This document shows positions 17,850 to 26,675 of a DNA stretch of 64,000 nt, piece after piece; the stretch's first letter is position 1; each line of letters starts with the position of its first letter. Both the position numbers and the translations under genes were made by a program. Source of the stretch: Rhizobium sp. WYJ-E13 (GTDB lineage: Bacteria > Pseudomonadota > Alphaproteobacteria > Rhizobiales > Rhizobiaceae). The stretch covers positions 186,001 through 250,000 of the forward strand of contig NZ_CP076853.1 of the NCBI RefSeq assembly GCF_018987265.1. Direction: 5' to 3'. The notes beneath the pieces are model-generated. The model did not search any database. It saw only the letters and a list, made by a program, of their open reading frames with translations, and was not told the DNA's origin.

Positions 17850-18526
17850 ACGGAGCGACGCATCGCTTCCGGCAGTACTGGTAGCAGCGTCACATTCCGG
17901 CCCTCGACGACGATGACTTCGCCGTCTCTCAGCGGCTGAAAGGGCGTGCCGGCTTCTTCAAGGAAGTTGACCGTCTTTTCGGCGGCTTCGGCCTCATCAT
18001 GGTCAGAGCGGTAATGCGGGACGATGGAGAAATCGACGAGTCCGAGACCGTCCCACAGGATTGCTTCGTCGTAATCAGGTGCAAGCTGCTGCGGATCGTC
18101 CATGATGTCGATACCCTTTAGCGATGGCGTTGCAACGACCGCCCCGGCGCTGAAGCCGCCATAGACGAGCGCATCCTGGCGCAGCAATTCCCCGATGATG
18201 CGATCGAAGCCGCTCTGCCGCATGGCCCGCCGCAGAAGAAATGCATTGCCGCCGACTGCCCAGACGAGGTCGAAGCCGGCGAGCGCCTTTCTGAGTGTAT
18301 TCGGCCGTCCAAAATATTGCCGCAAATCCAGTTCTTCCGCCTGGATCCCCCAATCGGCAAGCTCTGCCTTGGGATCATAGATATTGGCCTCATAGGCACG
18401 CCGGGCCTTGGTCGGAATGAAGTCCAGCGCGTTCTGGATGACGGCGGCGCGCCGTCCGCCATTGAGAAGTTTCCTCAGCCGGAAGGCGCTGGCGCCGAGC
18501 CGGTAGGATGAGAGGTAGAGTCTCAT
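17846..18526 (-). CDS. Peptidase E-like (family S51) protein
   Basis: A 226-residue protein of the class I glutamine-amidotransferase-like fold. It has nucleophile Ser126 in YGGFSAGAV, the nucleophile-elbow motif of S51 peptidases, preceded by WAVGGNAF (90-96); His171 in IVPHYRSDHDEAE is the likely base. E. coli PepE is a cytoplasmic dipeptidase for Asp-X substrates; cyanophycinase is related but has a different context. Start at the ATG with complement in the TCTCATC at 18521-18527. A candidate structured RNA with its own terminator lies upstream on the same strand, so this gene likely has a separate promoter. Confidence 0.8.
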   Translation of the reverse strand: MRLYLSSYRLGASAFRLRKLLNGGRRAAVIQNALDFIPTKARRAYEANIYDPKAELADWGIQAEELDLRQYFGRPNTLRKALAGFDLVWAVGGNAFLLRRAMRQSGFDRIIGELLRQDALVYGGFSAGAVVATPSLKGIDIMDDPQQLAPDYDEAILWDGLGLVDFSIVPHYRSDHDEAEAAEKTVNFLEEAGTPFQPLRDGEVIVVEGRNVTLLPVLPEAMRRSV

Positions 18527-18630
18527 CGTTGCCGCTCCCTGTTTTGGAGAAGCGGGTTACGAACCGGCATTGAGAGAAGATCTTGTGCCACGAGAAGTCC
18601 TTTGTATGGGGCGGACACCGGGGCAGAAAC

Positions 18631-18761
18631 AAAAAACCCCGCGCGTGTCCGGCGGGGTTGGATCGGGTAAAGTGAACAGTTTCAGGTCACAAGCCGACAC
18701 CCCCACCGCAAAGGGTGGTCGTCATGCCCATCGTCATAACCTGAAACGCGTAGTTGTTCAT
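18631..18761 (-). ncRNA. Candidate structured small RNA or leader-peptide transcript with intrinsic terminator
   Basis: Read on the minus strand, a long hairpin has 9-base outer arms (GTTTCAGGT / ACCTGAAAC, complement 18739-18747 and 18679-18687) and an inner CCACC/GGTGG stem. About 40 bases on, a GC-rich terminator (CCCCGC/GCGGGG, 18637-18657) is followed by six T. TTGACA at 18791-18796 is a good -35 box, though the -10 is poor. The same transcript contains a 24-codon ORF (ATG 18761, stop 18687) with AAGG upstream, rich in Met, Thr and Gly, covering the whole hairpin. It could be an sRNA, or a leader peptide whose translation opens the hairpin. The downstream gene (peptidase E) starts ~100 bases after the terminator. 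Confidence 0.5.
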
Positions 18762-19000
18762 GCACCTACCTTGACTTGCCGTGGACGCCTTGTCAACGCG
18801 ATCGGAAAAGGGGTGGCAAAAGGCGTTTTTGTCCCGAAACCGGCTGTTCGATAAAATTGTAGAAATTCCTGAAATCCGCCTCTAACCACATCTCCAAACA
18901 TACTGGCTGCAAAGGCTTTCCGAGGCCGCTTGATAATAAAATCGGAAAGGAAAAGGCCGTTCTGATGCTCCCGAAAAAACATAAAACAGGGAATGCAGAC

Positions 19001-20035
19001 ATGGCGGTTCTGGTGACGGGTGGGGCTGGATATATCGGCAGCCACATGGTTTGGACGCTGCTCGATGCCGGGGAAGATGTGGTCGTGCTCGATCGGCTCT
19101 CCACCGGTTTTCGCTGGGCTGTGGCGCCGGCCGCGCGCTTCTATCTCGGCGATGTCGCCGACACGGACGTTCTGAAGAAGATCTTCATCGAGAACGATAT
19201 CGAAGCGATCATCCATTTCGCCGGCTCTGCTGTCGTCCCTGTATCGGTTACCGATCCGCTCTCCTATTACGATAATAACTCGGGTAAAACGCGCGTGCTT
19301 CTGAGCGCCGCCATCAAGGCCGGCATCCGCAACTTCGTCTTCTCCTCGACGGCCGCCGTCTACGGCCAGCAGAAGAGCTCCGCTCCGGTGAAGGAAACGG
19401 CGCCGCTCAACCCGGAAAATCCTTACGGTCAGTCCAAGCTGATGACCGAAATGATGCTGCGTGATGCCGCCGCCGCCTACGATTTCGATTATGTGGCGCT
19501 GCGCTACTTCAATGTCGCCGGTGCTGATCCGCATCTGCGTACCGGCCAGTCGACCTCCGGCGCGACCCATCTCATAAAGGTCGCCTGCGAGGCAGCGCTT
19601 GGAAAGCGCGACAGCATCGCCGTCTACGGCTTCGATTACCCGACCCATGATGGCACCGGCGTGCGTGATTATATCCATGTGAGCGATTTGACGGCGGCGC
19701 ATTTGAAAGCGCTCCAGCATCTGCGCCAGGGTAGGGGGCCACTCGTCGCCAATTGCGGTTATGGCAACGGCTATTCCGTGCTCGATGTCTTGAACATGGT
19801 CACCCGCCTGAACGGCCACTCCTTCAAGATCAATATGGCGCCGCGCCGGCCGGGCGACGCGGCAAGCGTCGTCGCCGATGCGACGCTCGCCCGCCGCGTG
19901 CTGAACTGGACGCCGAAACACGATTCGCTGGAAACCATCGTCCGCAGTTCGCTCGATTGGGAACTCTTCCTGATGAACAAGAGCGTCGACGATCTGCACA
20001 GCATTCATCGCGCGCTGGCTGCGGCCTCCTTCTGA
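19001..20035 (+). CDS. galE: UDP-glucose 4-epimerase
   Basis: A 344-residue extended SDR enzyme interconverting UDP-glucose and UDP-galactose, giving UDP-galactose for exopolysaccharide and LPS. NAD motif VTGGAGYIGS (residues 5-14), catalytic Ser near 116 in FVFSSTAAVYG, Tyr142 and Lys146 in NPYGQSKLM, and the VALRYFNVAGADP and RDYIHVSDL blocks are all intact. ATG 19001 (MAVLVTGG) is chosen because the Rossmann strand begins there and GGGAA lies upstream. Rhizobia usually carry several epimerases including ExoB; which one this is cannot be told. Monocistronic. Confidence 0.9.
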   Translation: MAVLVTGGAGYIGSHMVWTLLDAGEDVVVLDRLSTGFRWAVAPAARFYLGDVADTDVLKKIFIENDIEAIIHFAGSAVVPVSVTDPLSYYDNNSGKTRVLLSAAIKAGIRNFVFSSTAAVYGQQKSSAPVKETAPLNPENPYGQSKLMTEMMLRDAAAAYDFDYVALRYFNVAGADPHLRTGQSTSGATHLIKVACEAALGKRDSIAVYGFDYPTHDGTGVRDYIHVSDLTAAHLKALQHLRQGRGPLVANCGYGNGYSVLDVLNMVTRLNGHSFKINMAPRRPGDAASVVADATLARRVLNWTPKHDSLETIVRSSLDWELFLMNKSVDDLHSIHRALAAASF

Positions 20036-20058
20036 ACTTGCAACCGAGCATTTACCAT

Positions 20059-20076
20059 CCTCGCGCAGATGCGAGG
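20059..20076 (+). terminator. Small hairpin after galE
   Basis: CCTCGC and GCGAGG (6-base arms, 6-base loop) lie 24 bases after the galE stop. Only a scattered T-tract follows, so termination is uncertain. Confidence 0.3.
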
Positions 20077-20145
20077 GTCTGACGTTAAGTGAATAAGGAA
20101 TAATCAAGCTTTCTCTGGCTCTCTTCCGCCAAAGGAAAAGGGATC

Positions 20146-22101
20146 ATGAAGAACTTCATAGCATCATTGCGGCTGCAAAAAGATAATCCGAAGTTTCTGG
20201 TGGCGCAGTTCAAGGCTTTGTCATCACAGATTCCGATTTTGTACGTTCTTCTCGTCATCAATGCCCTGGCCGTGGCTATCACGCATATCAAGTCGGCGCC
20301 TCTTTGGCTTTCGCTCTACATTCCCGTCAGTCTCAGCATCGTTTGCGTCTTCCGCCTCTGCTGGTGGGAGATAACAGGCAAGGAAAATGTCACGCCGGAG
20401 CGTGCGCTGAGGCTGATGAAGGTGACGCTGGTCGGCGCCGTTATCCTCACGATCGGCTTCGGCGGCTGGGCTGTTGCGCTCTATCAATATGGCGATGCCT
20501 CGCAGCAGGGTCAGATCGCCTATTTCCTCGTCGTAACCGGCATTTCCTGCGTCTTCTGTCTGATGCACCTGCCGCTCGCAGCGGCGATTACAACGGTCAT
20601 CACGTTCACAGCGATGATCGTGACCTTCCTGTTTTCCGGTAACCCGGTTTTCGTCGCGACGGCAGTCAGCGGCCTTTTCCTCGTTCTGCCCTTTCTGCGC
20701 GTCATAAACAGCTATTTCCAGAATTTCGCCCATCTGGTCTGGCTTGCCGAGGAACTCAAGCAGAAGCAGGCGGAAGCCGAGGAACTGAACCTCGTCAATA
20801 GCCGCAATGCCATGCAGGACCAACTGACCGGTCTTGCCAACCGCCGCAGTTTCTTCCTCTCGCTCGAGAAGATGCTGCAGAAGAATCCGGCCGCGCCGCC
20901 CGTCATCGGCATCCTCGATCTCGACGGCTTCAAGCCTGTCAACGATGTCTTCGGCCACGCGGCCGGCGATCTCGTGTTGAAGGAGACGGCGCGCCGCTTC
21001 GTCTCGCTGGTCGGCGATCAGGGTATCGTCTCACGCCTCGGCGGCGATGAATTCGGCATCATTTTCCCGTCTGATATGACGTTGAGGGGCGTCTCCGACC
21101 TCGGTCTGGCGCTGTGTGCCGCCGTGCGTGATCCCTATGAAATTCCTGACGGTTCAGTGCGTGTCTCCGGCTCCTGCGGCATCGTTTATCCTGATGCGGG
21201 CGAATACAGCGCCGAAGATCTCTACGAAAAGGCGGACTTCGCGCTCTATCAGGTCAAGAGCAAGCGTACCGGCGGTGTCGAACTCTTCTCGCCGGAGCAC
21301 GAAAAAATCCTGACGCAGCGCTATCTGATCGAACTGGAGCTGCAGGCGGAGAATTTTGCCAAGGAGTTGAAGCTCGAATATCAGCCGATCATCGAACTGC
21401 GCAGCGGCCGTGTCGTCGGTTTTGAGGCGCTTGCGCGTTGGGACAGCGCGCGCTTCGGCCGTATCAGCCCGGATGCCTTCATCCCGGCTGCCGAGCGCAC
21501 TGCCGTGATCGGCCGCGTGACGCGCATTCTCTTCGGCCAGGCGCTCGACGCGCTGAAGATCATGCCGTCGCACCTGCGCGTTTCCTTCAACCTCTCGGCC
21601 CGCGATATCTGCGACCACGAAACATCGATGGTCCTGCTCGCCATGATCACGCGCTCCGGCGTCGATCCCAAACGCATCGAATTCGAGATCACAGAGACGG
21701 CGCTGCTGTCGGACTTCGACACCGCCGATCAGGTGATCGGCGTGTTGCGCGCTGCCGGCATCTCGATTGCGCTTGACGATTTCGGTACGGGTTACTCGAG
21801 CTTGAGCCACATCCACCGCCTGGCCTTCGACAAGCTGAAGATCGACAAGGCCTTCGTGATGAATTTCGATCGCGATGCGCGCTGCATGAACATCACCCGC
21901 TCCGTCGCCAATCTCTGCCAGAACCTTGGCATTGCCTCAGTGGCCGAAGGGGTCGAAAGTGAGGACGTGGCAGAGTCGCTGAAAGGCATCGGTGTGCGCC
22001 TGGCGCAGGGCTATTATTTCTCTCGGCCGCTGCCGCTGGAACTGGCAATCGACTACGCGGTCAGGCGCGATGTCAGCGTTTCGCAGTCTCTCTCGGCCTG
22101 A
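20146..22101 (+). CDS. Membrane GGDEF-EAL protein (c-di-GMP turnover)
   Basis: A 651-residue inner-membrane signalling protein. Residues ~25-190 hold about six hydrophobic segments in three pairs, a membrane sensor without a recognised ligand motif. The GGDEF domain has an intact active-site motif RLGGDEFGIIF (299-303), expected for diguanylate cyclase. The EAL domain begins at 427-429 (GFEALARW) and keeps FEITETALL, LDDFGTGYSSL and KLKIDKAF, expected for c-di-GMP phosphodiesterase. Both activities look competent, so net effect cannot be predicted. ATG at 20146 with GGAAAAGGG upstream. Monocistronic, followed after 68 bases by an unrelated hydrolase gene. Confidence 0.92.
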   Translation: MKNFIASLRLQKDNPKFLVAQFKALSSQIPILYVLLVINALAVAITHIKSAPLWLSLYIPVSLSIVCVFRLCWWEITGKENVTPERALRLMKVTLVGAVILTIGFGGWAVALYQYGDASQQGQIAYFLVVTGISCVFCLMHLPLAAAITTVITFTAMIVTFLFSGNPVFVATAVSGLFLVLPFLRVINSYFQNFAHLVWLAEELKQKQAEAEELNLVNSRNAMQDQLTGLANRRSFFLSLEKMLQKNPAAPPVIGILDLDGFKPVNDVFGHAAGDLVLKETARRFVSLVGDQGIVSRLGGDEFGIIFPSDMTLRGVSDLGLALCAAVRDPYEIPDGSVRVSGSCGIVYPDAGEYSAEDLYEKADFALYQVKSKRTGGVELFSPEHEKILTQRYLIELELQAENFAKELKLEYQPIIELRSGRVVGFEALARWDSARFGRISPDAFIPAAERTAVIGRVTRILFGQALDALKIMPSHLRVSFNLSARDICDHETSMVLLAMITRSGVDPKRIEFEITETALLSDFDTADQVIGVLRAAGISIALDDFGTGYSSLSHIHRLAFDKLKIDKAFVMNFDRDARCMNITRSVANLCQNLGIASVAEGVESEDVAESLKGIGVRLAQGYYFSRPLPLELAIDYAVRRDVSVSQSLSA

Positions 22102-22168
22102 TTGATCAGCCAGCCACTGGAACCTCGGCCTAACCCCGTTTATTGCTAGGGCAGGAGTGAGGTGGACC

Positions 22169-23230
22169 ATGGACAACGGCAATCAGAGCGAAGTCATAGT
22201 TGAACGACGTGGTACGGCAGGTCTTGTCCGGCTGAACCGCCCAAGGGCGCTGAACAGCCTGACCATCCCGATGGTGCGTGCAATTGCCGCCGCACTTGAC
22301 GATTTCGCCGGTGACCAATCCGTGGCAAGCGTCGTCGTGATGGGCGAGGGTGAGCGCGGCTTCTGCGCCGGCGGCGATATCCGCGCCATTCACCTCAGCG
22401 GGCGTGCCGGCGACGGCTTGGCGGAAACCTTCTGGCGCGAGGAATTTCGCCTCAATTACCGTATCGCCAACTATCCGAAGCCTTATGTGGCGTTGATGGA
22501 CGGCATCACCATGGGCGGCGGCGTCGGGCTTTCCAGCCACGGTCGCCACCGTATCGTCACCGAACGCACCCGCCTTGCCATGCCGGAGACCGGCATCGGT
22601 TACTTCCCTGATGTCGGCGCCACGTGGCTGCTGCCTCACATGCCAGGCGAAAGCGGTACATGGATGGCCCTGACGGGGCTCGATATCAATGCCGCCGATG
22701 CAATCCATGCCGGACTTGCCGATTTCTATATGCCCTTCTCGCGTCTCGAAGAGGCAATTCAGCGTCTCTCGGATCTGCCCGTGGGAAGCTCGTCAGACGA
22801 TGTCGACGCGGCGCTGCGCAATCTGTCGGATCAACCGGGCGAAGGCAGACTGCAGGCCAATGCGGCGATGATCGACCGCGCCTTCCACTTCAACAGCGTT
22901 GAGGCGATCGCTTCGGCGCTTGCGAGGGAAGAAGGTGAATTTGCCGCCGAGACCCGCCGCGTCATTCTCACCCGCTCACCGACGAGCCTGAAGCTTGCGC
23001 TCCGTTTGCTGCGTGCCGGACGCCAGAGCCGTACACTTGCCGAATGCCTCGCCCGTGAGCTTGGCGCCTGCATGCAAATCCTGCATGGCCACGATTTCTA
23101 CGAGGGCGTACGCGCGGCCGTGGTCGACAAGGATCGCAACCCGAAATGGTCACCGCCGACGATCGCCTTGGTCAACGACGAGATGATCGCCCGGTTTTTC
23201 GAACCACCCAAGCCGCCGCTCGCGCTTTAG
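22169..23230 (+). CDS. 3-hydroxyisobutyryl-CoA hydrolase (enoyl-CoA hydratase family)
   Basis: A 353-residue crotonase-superfamily protein of the HIBCH branch. It hydrolyses 3-hydroxyisobutyryl-CoA in valine breakdown, preventing build-up of reactive methacrylyl-CoA. Family marks are RPRALNSLTIPMVRAIAAAL near the start, RGFCAGGDIRAIH (oxyanion-hole region), MDGITMGGGVGLSSHGRHR and the acidic-site block MPETGIGYFPDVGATWLL. The longer C-terminal half separates it from enoyl-CoA hydratases. The ATG at 22169 is preferred to a GTG 12 bases earlier because GAGGTGG precedes it. No other valine-pathway gene is adjacent. Confidence 0.87.
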   Translation: MDNGNQSEVIVERRGTAGLVRLNRPRALNSLTIPMVRAIAAALDDFAGDQSVASVVVMGEGERGFCAGGDIRAIHLSGRAGDGLAETFWREEFRLNYRIANYPKPYVALMDGITMGGGVGLSSHGRHRIVTERTRLAMPETGIGYFPDVGATWLLPHMPGESGTWMALTGLDINAADAIHAGLADFYMPFSRLEEAIQRLSDLPVGSSSDDVDAALRNLSDQPGEGRLQANAAMIDRAFHFNSVEAIASALAREEGEFAAETRRVILTRSPTSLKLALRLLRAGRQSRTLAECLARELGACMQILHGHDFYEGVRAAVVDKDRNPKWSPPTIALVNDEMIARFFEPPKPPLAL

Positions 23231-23268
23231 CGCCATCTGGTCAGGAGAGGCCCTATCTCTTTCTTTTA

Positions 23269-23315
23269 CGCAATTCCGGACGCAAAACCGCTGCGCATTT
23301 TTGCTGGAATTGCTC
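23269..23315 (-). repeat. Dispersed rhizobial repeat, family A, copy 2 (full length)
   Basis: On the minus strand it begins GAGCAATTCCAGC and ends GGTTTTGCGTCCGGAATTGCG; ends GCAATTCC and GGAATTGC are inverted repeats. It matches copy 1 at 11713-11752 in 37 of 40 bases. It sits between convergent genes, and its TAGAGC edge supplies the stop codon of the helicase gene. Confidence 0.75.
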
Positions 23316-25375
23316 TAACGCCACATGCCGCGCATGCGCGCGCCGACATCGATGCGCACCTGCCGCGCCTGCTGGGCTGCTGCCGTATCGGCTTTCACCT
23401 GAGGCCAGCCGCAGACCTCGAAGAATTGCAGCAACGTGGCGGGAATGAAGCGGCTGCGCGACGCATAGACATGCCGGTCGCCCTGCGAATTCTGCCCATA
23501 GGTGAAGAAACGCTGCGGCACGACGAGATCGAGGCTGTCCTTGGCGCGTGTCATCGCCACATAGAGCAGCCGTCGCTCCTCCTCTATTTCGGCCGTCGTG
23601 CCGACCGCAAGATCGGAAGGAATACAGCCGTCGATGACGTTCAGCATGAAGACCTTTGTCCATTCCTGCCCCTTGGCCGAATGGATGGTCGAAAGGATGA
23701 GGTAATCCTCGTCGAGCAGCGGCACACCCGCCTGATCCGAGGTGGCATCGGGCGGATCGAGCGTCAGTTCCGTCAGGAAGCGTTCGCGGGAGGCGTAGCC
23801 GCCGGCGATCTGCTCGAGCTGTATGAGATCGGCAAGCCGGGCGCTCGCATCCTCATGCAGCCGTTCCAGATGCGGCTCATACCATTTCCGCACCAGTTCG
23901 ATCTCGGCAGGCCAGCCGGCCTTGCCGGTTTTCAGTTCCTGCATGGTGGAAACGAACGAAGTCCAGTCATCGCCCGAGCGTGGCGGCGCCGGCATGGCGG
24001 CAAGCGCCGTCACCGGGCTCGCGTCTTCCGCCATATGGTCCAGCACCTTTTGTGCCGTGGAAGGGCCAATACCCGGCAAGATCTGCATCAGCCGGAAACC
24101 TGCCACCCGGTCGCGCGGATTCTGGGCAAAGCGCAATGCTGCCAGCATGTCTTTCACATGCGCACTGTCGAGAAACTTCAGTCCGCCGAATTTCACGAAG
24201 GGAATGTTGCGGCGGGTGAGCTCCACTTCCAGCGGACCGCTGTGATGCGAGGCGCGGAAGAGCACGGCCTGGCTTTTCAGCTTCACGCCCTCTTCGCGAT
24301 TGTCGAGAACCTTATCGGCCACATAGCGGGCTTGATCATTCTCGTCGCGCACCGTGACCAACCTCGGCCGCTCCGGCGACTCCCGCTCCGTCCAGAGGTT
24401 TTTGGTAAAGCGTTCCGAGGCAAGGTCGATGACCGCGTTGGCGGCGGCGAGGATCGGCTGCGTCGAGCGATAGTTGCGGTCGAGCGTGACGATGTTGGCG
24501 GCCGGGCTGAAGGAGGCCGGAAAATCGAGAATGTTGCGCACCGTCGCGGCCCGGAAGGAATAGATCGACTGCGCATCGTCGCCGACGACGGTCAGTCCGT
24601 GGCCGGTGGGTTTGAGGGCAAGCAGGATCGAAGACTGCAGCCTGTTGGTGTCCTGATACTCGTCGACGAGCACATGATCGAAGCGGCTGCCAATATCCTC
24701 GGCGATCATGGGCTCGGCCACCATCTGTGCCCAGTAGAGCAGCAGGTCGTCGTAATCGAGCACGTTCTGGCTCTGCTTCGACTCGACATAGCAGGCAAAA
24801 AGCTCGCGAAGCTGCTTTTCCCAGGTGGCACACCAGGGAAAGGTGTCGCGCAGCACCAGCGGCAGTTCCGTCTCGGAATTCACCGCACGCGAATAGATCG
24901 CCAGACAGGTGCCTTTCGTCGGAAACCGGCTTTCTGTCTTGGAGAAGCCGAGATCGTGGCGCACGAGGTTCATCAGGTCGGCGCTGTCTTCCCGGTCATG
25001 GATTGAGAAGGCCGGGTCGATGCCGATCTGTTCGGCATAGTCACGCAGCAGCCGCGCGCCGATGCCATGAAACGTGCCGCTCCAGGCGAGCGCATCAGCC
25101 ATGATGCCGGAATTCTTGCCGAGAACCTCGCCGCAGATGCGTTCGACGCGCCGACCCATTTCGGCGGCCGCCCGGCGCGAAAAGGTCATCAGCAGGATGC
25201 GGCGCGGATCGGCGCCCTTGAGGATGAGATGGGCAACGCGATGGGCAAGCGTATTCGTCTTGCCGGAACCGGCGCCGGCGATGACCAGCAGCGGCCCGGC
25301 CACATGGCTGCCGTCAGTGAGTGTGCCGTGCTCCACGGCCATGCGCTGCTGGGGATTGAGTCTTTCGAGATACAT
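23315..25375 (-). CDS. UvrD/Rep-family ATP-dependent DNA helicase
   Basis: A 686-residue superfamily 1A 3'-5' helicase. Walker A is GAGSGKT (34-40) within LLVIAGAGSGKTNTLAHR; motif II is VDEYQDTNRLQ; motif III VVGDDAQSIYSFR; motif IV LDRNYRSTQPIL; motif V ILSTIHSAKGQEW; motif VI RRLLYVAMTRAKDSL. All are intact, so it should be active. It is shorter than UvrD (~720-800) and lacks UvrD's C-terminal extension. A role in DNA repair or replication restart is inferred. ATG at 25375; the stop TAG lies in the TAGAGC boundary of repeat A. Monocistronic. Confidence 0.93.
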   Translation of the reverse strand: MYLERLNPQQRMAVEHGTLTDGSHVAGPLLVIAGAGSGKTNTLAHRVAHLILKGADPRRILLMTFSRRAAAEMGRRVERICGEVLGKNSGIMADALAWSGTFHGIGARLLRDYAEQIGIDPAFSIHDREDSADLMNLVRHDLGFSKTESRFPTKGTCLAIYSRAVNSETELPLVLRDTFPWCATWEKQLRELFACYVESKQSQNVLDYDDLLLYWAQMVAEPMIAEDIGSRFDHVLVDEYQDTNRLQSSILLALKPTGHGLTVVGDDAQSIYSFRAATVRNILDFPASFSPAANIVTLDRNYRSTQPILAAANAVIDLASERFTKNLWTERESPERPRLVTVRDENDQARYVADKVLDNREEGVKLKSQAVLFRASHHSGPLEVELTRRNIPFVKFGGLKFLDSAHVKDMLAALRFAQNPRDRVAGFRLMQILPGIGPSTAQKVLDHMAEDASPVTALAAMPAPPRSGDDWTSFVSTMQELKTGKAGWPAEIELVRKWYEPHLERLHEDASARLADLIQLEQIAGGYASRERFLTELTLDPPDATSDQAGVPLLDEDYLILSTIHSAKGQEWTKVFMLNVIDGCIPSDLAVGTTAEIEEERRLLYVAMTRAKDSLDLVVPQRFFTYGQNSQGDRHVYASRSRFIPATLLQFFEVCGWPQVKADTAAAQQARQVRIDVGARMRGMWR

Positions 25376-25486
25376 CCAGCCGTCCGGTTGGGCTTCGTGG
25401 GAGAATCAGCGCCCGCGAATAAAATCAGATGTTCCTTGGATGTTCTCGATTGGCGCCGCTGTCAAGCAGGTGCGGACTGCCGTGCA

Positions 25487-25590
25487 CTGCAGCATCGGCT
25501 CGCAAATCGACCGATTTTCGGAAAGCCCGATGCGCCAGTTCATAGACGTAGAGCCTCCTCTTTGCGTCTGAATGGACGCACGGCGCTCTA
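25487..25590 (-). repeat. Dispersed rhizobial repeat, family B, copy 1
   Basis: About 104 bases starting (minus strand) TAGAGCGCCGTGCGTCCATT and ending GAGCCGATGCTGCAG. Roughly 80% identical by eye to the plus-strand copy at 32995-33099. Two modules, each able to form a hairpin, are joined by a variable spacer. Its first three bases are the stop codon of the adjacent lipoprotein gene. Confidence 0.75.
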
Positions 25591-25875
25591 CTGCGGAAAG
25601 TCCGGCACGATCTGGCGTCGCACCAGTTTCAGGCTGCGGTCGGGCTGGAGGATATAGGTCTCGTAGACGTGCTGGCCCCACTGATCGTAAAAGTCGTTAT
25701 AGACGGCGCTGCCGATCGGCGACTTCGTCAGCTTCGTGCGCGGCTGACCGCCATAGGTGATGCTGCCGGGAATGGGCTCCAGCGCAGGCGCGTCCGCGGC
25801 CGAGCAGCCGGCCAGCAAAGGCGCGGCCAGAAGGGTCGTGGCAAGAAGAAGGGCGGGCACCAGCGCTTTCATCAT
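25588..25875 (-). CDS. Small outer-membrane-type lipoprotein, unknown function
   Basis: A 95-residue protein with a clear lipoprotein signal: MMKALVPALLLATTLLAAP followed by lipobox LAGC, so Cys24 is the lipidated residue after cleavage by signal peptidase II. The mature part is only ~70 residues (SITYGGQPRTKLTKSPIGS, then LQPDRSLKLVRRQIVPDFP) with no motif I recognise. ATG 25875 is chosen over 25926 because the signal begins there and AAGGAA lies upstream. The TAG stop is contributed by repeat family B, so the present C-terminus may have been set by insertion of the repeat. Confidence 0.7.
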   Translation of the reverse strand: MMKALVPALLLATTLLAAPLLAGCSAADAPALEPIPGSITYGGQPRTKLTKSPIGSAVYNDFYDQWGQHVYETYILQPDRSLKLVRRQIVPDFPQ

Positions 25876-26083
25876 CGTTTCCTTCGGCTGCAATTGCTTG
25901 CGGCGGCTCCTGACGTCTCCTGGCAAGGGCCGGCGTCAGGAGCACCGCCACGGCGACTATGCCTCCAGCCGGCAGCCCGTGGCAACAAAACGTCGTGTTC
26001 ATGCGTTAAATCCCTATTAGCCAATGTCAGGAACGGTCATGGTGCTGCGGTTTCACAGCTTGCCACCCCACGAGGAAGCCCGG

Positions 26084-26302
26084 ATGACGGACCACAACGC
26101 CGCCGCCTTGCGCGCGTCCGTAGAAAGCGCCCTGCATGCCGCAGCCGATCTCGACGCGACTGACATCATCGTCATCAGCGTTGGTTCCAGCGTTATTCTC
26201 GAAGGTTTCGTTCGGCAATGGGGCGATAGCGTGCGAGCGCTGGCAATTGCCGAGGAGGTTGTGGGAAGCGGTTATGTGCATTGTCGCTTGCTGGTGAGAT
26301 AA
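26084..26302 (+). CDS. BON-domain small protein
   Basis: A 72-residue protein that is essentially one BON domain: an alpha helix (SVESALHAAADLDATDI), then IIVISVGSSVILEGFVRQW, then AIAEEVVGSGYVHCRLLV, matching the pattern xIxVxxxxGxVxLxGxV...A...V..V. BON domains bind phospholipid or polymer surfaces and occur in envelope-stress proteins. There is no signal peptide, so it is either cytoplasmic or the start is further upstream; the ATG at 26084 has GAGGAA six bases before it, which decides the choice. Confidence 0.65.
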   Translation: MTDHNAAALRASVESALHAAADLDATDIIVISVGSSVILEGFVRQWGDSVRALAIAEEVVGSGYVHCRLLVR

Positions 26303-26385
26303 ATCCAGGTTCCCTCCACGAGTCTCCAAGGAACCAACTCTCCGTCTCGCGTGTTGAAAAGCTGATATCAATGCTGGAGACAATA

Positions 26386-26649
26386 ATGCAAACGCTTATA
26401 CGCCCGTGGGCTGCGGCCCTTCTTCTGGGGGGCGGCGCCTTTGCCGGCTCCGCCTATGCCTCACTCGAAACAGATATGAATTATTCGGCTCTGCCGAAGG
26501 ACGAGATCGCGTTGAACGAATATACCAGCGCCGCCGTCTGCAACCCCGCCGAACCGCATTTTCTGCCGTCCTTCATCCGCGCCGCGGATGGCACAATCAT
26601 CGGTGTAGGATATATTCAGGTGAAGGATGGGAATACTTCGAATTGCTGA
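26386..26649 (+). CDS. Small secreted protein of unknown function
   Basis: An 87-residue protein with a classical Sec signal peptide: charged start MQTLIRPW, hydrophobic core AAALLLGGGAFAGS and cleavage site AYA|SLE near residue 24. The mature ~63 residues contain two Cys (AAVCNP and the terminal SNC), which could form one disulphide in the periplasm. GGAGACAATA precedes the ATG at 26386. Function unknown; family not recognised. Confidence 0.6.
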   Translation: MQTLIRPWAAALLLGGGAFAGSAYASLETDMNYSALPKDEIALNEYTSAAVCNPAEPHFLPSFIRAADGTIIGVGYIQVKDGNTSNC

Positions 26650-26675
26650 TGGAATATTCGAAGTTTCTTTCGGAC

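Noticed and set aside
23426..25006. 526-codon plus-strand frame
   Set aside because: Opposite the helicase gene, which carries a full set of helicase motifs.
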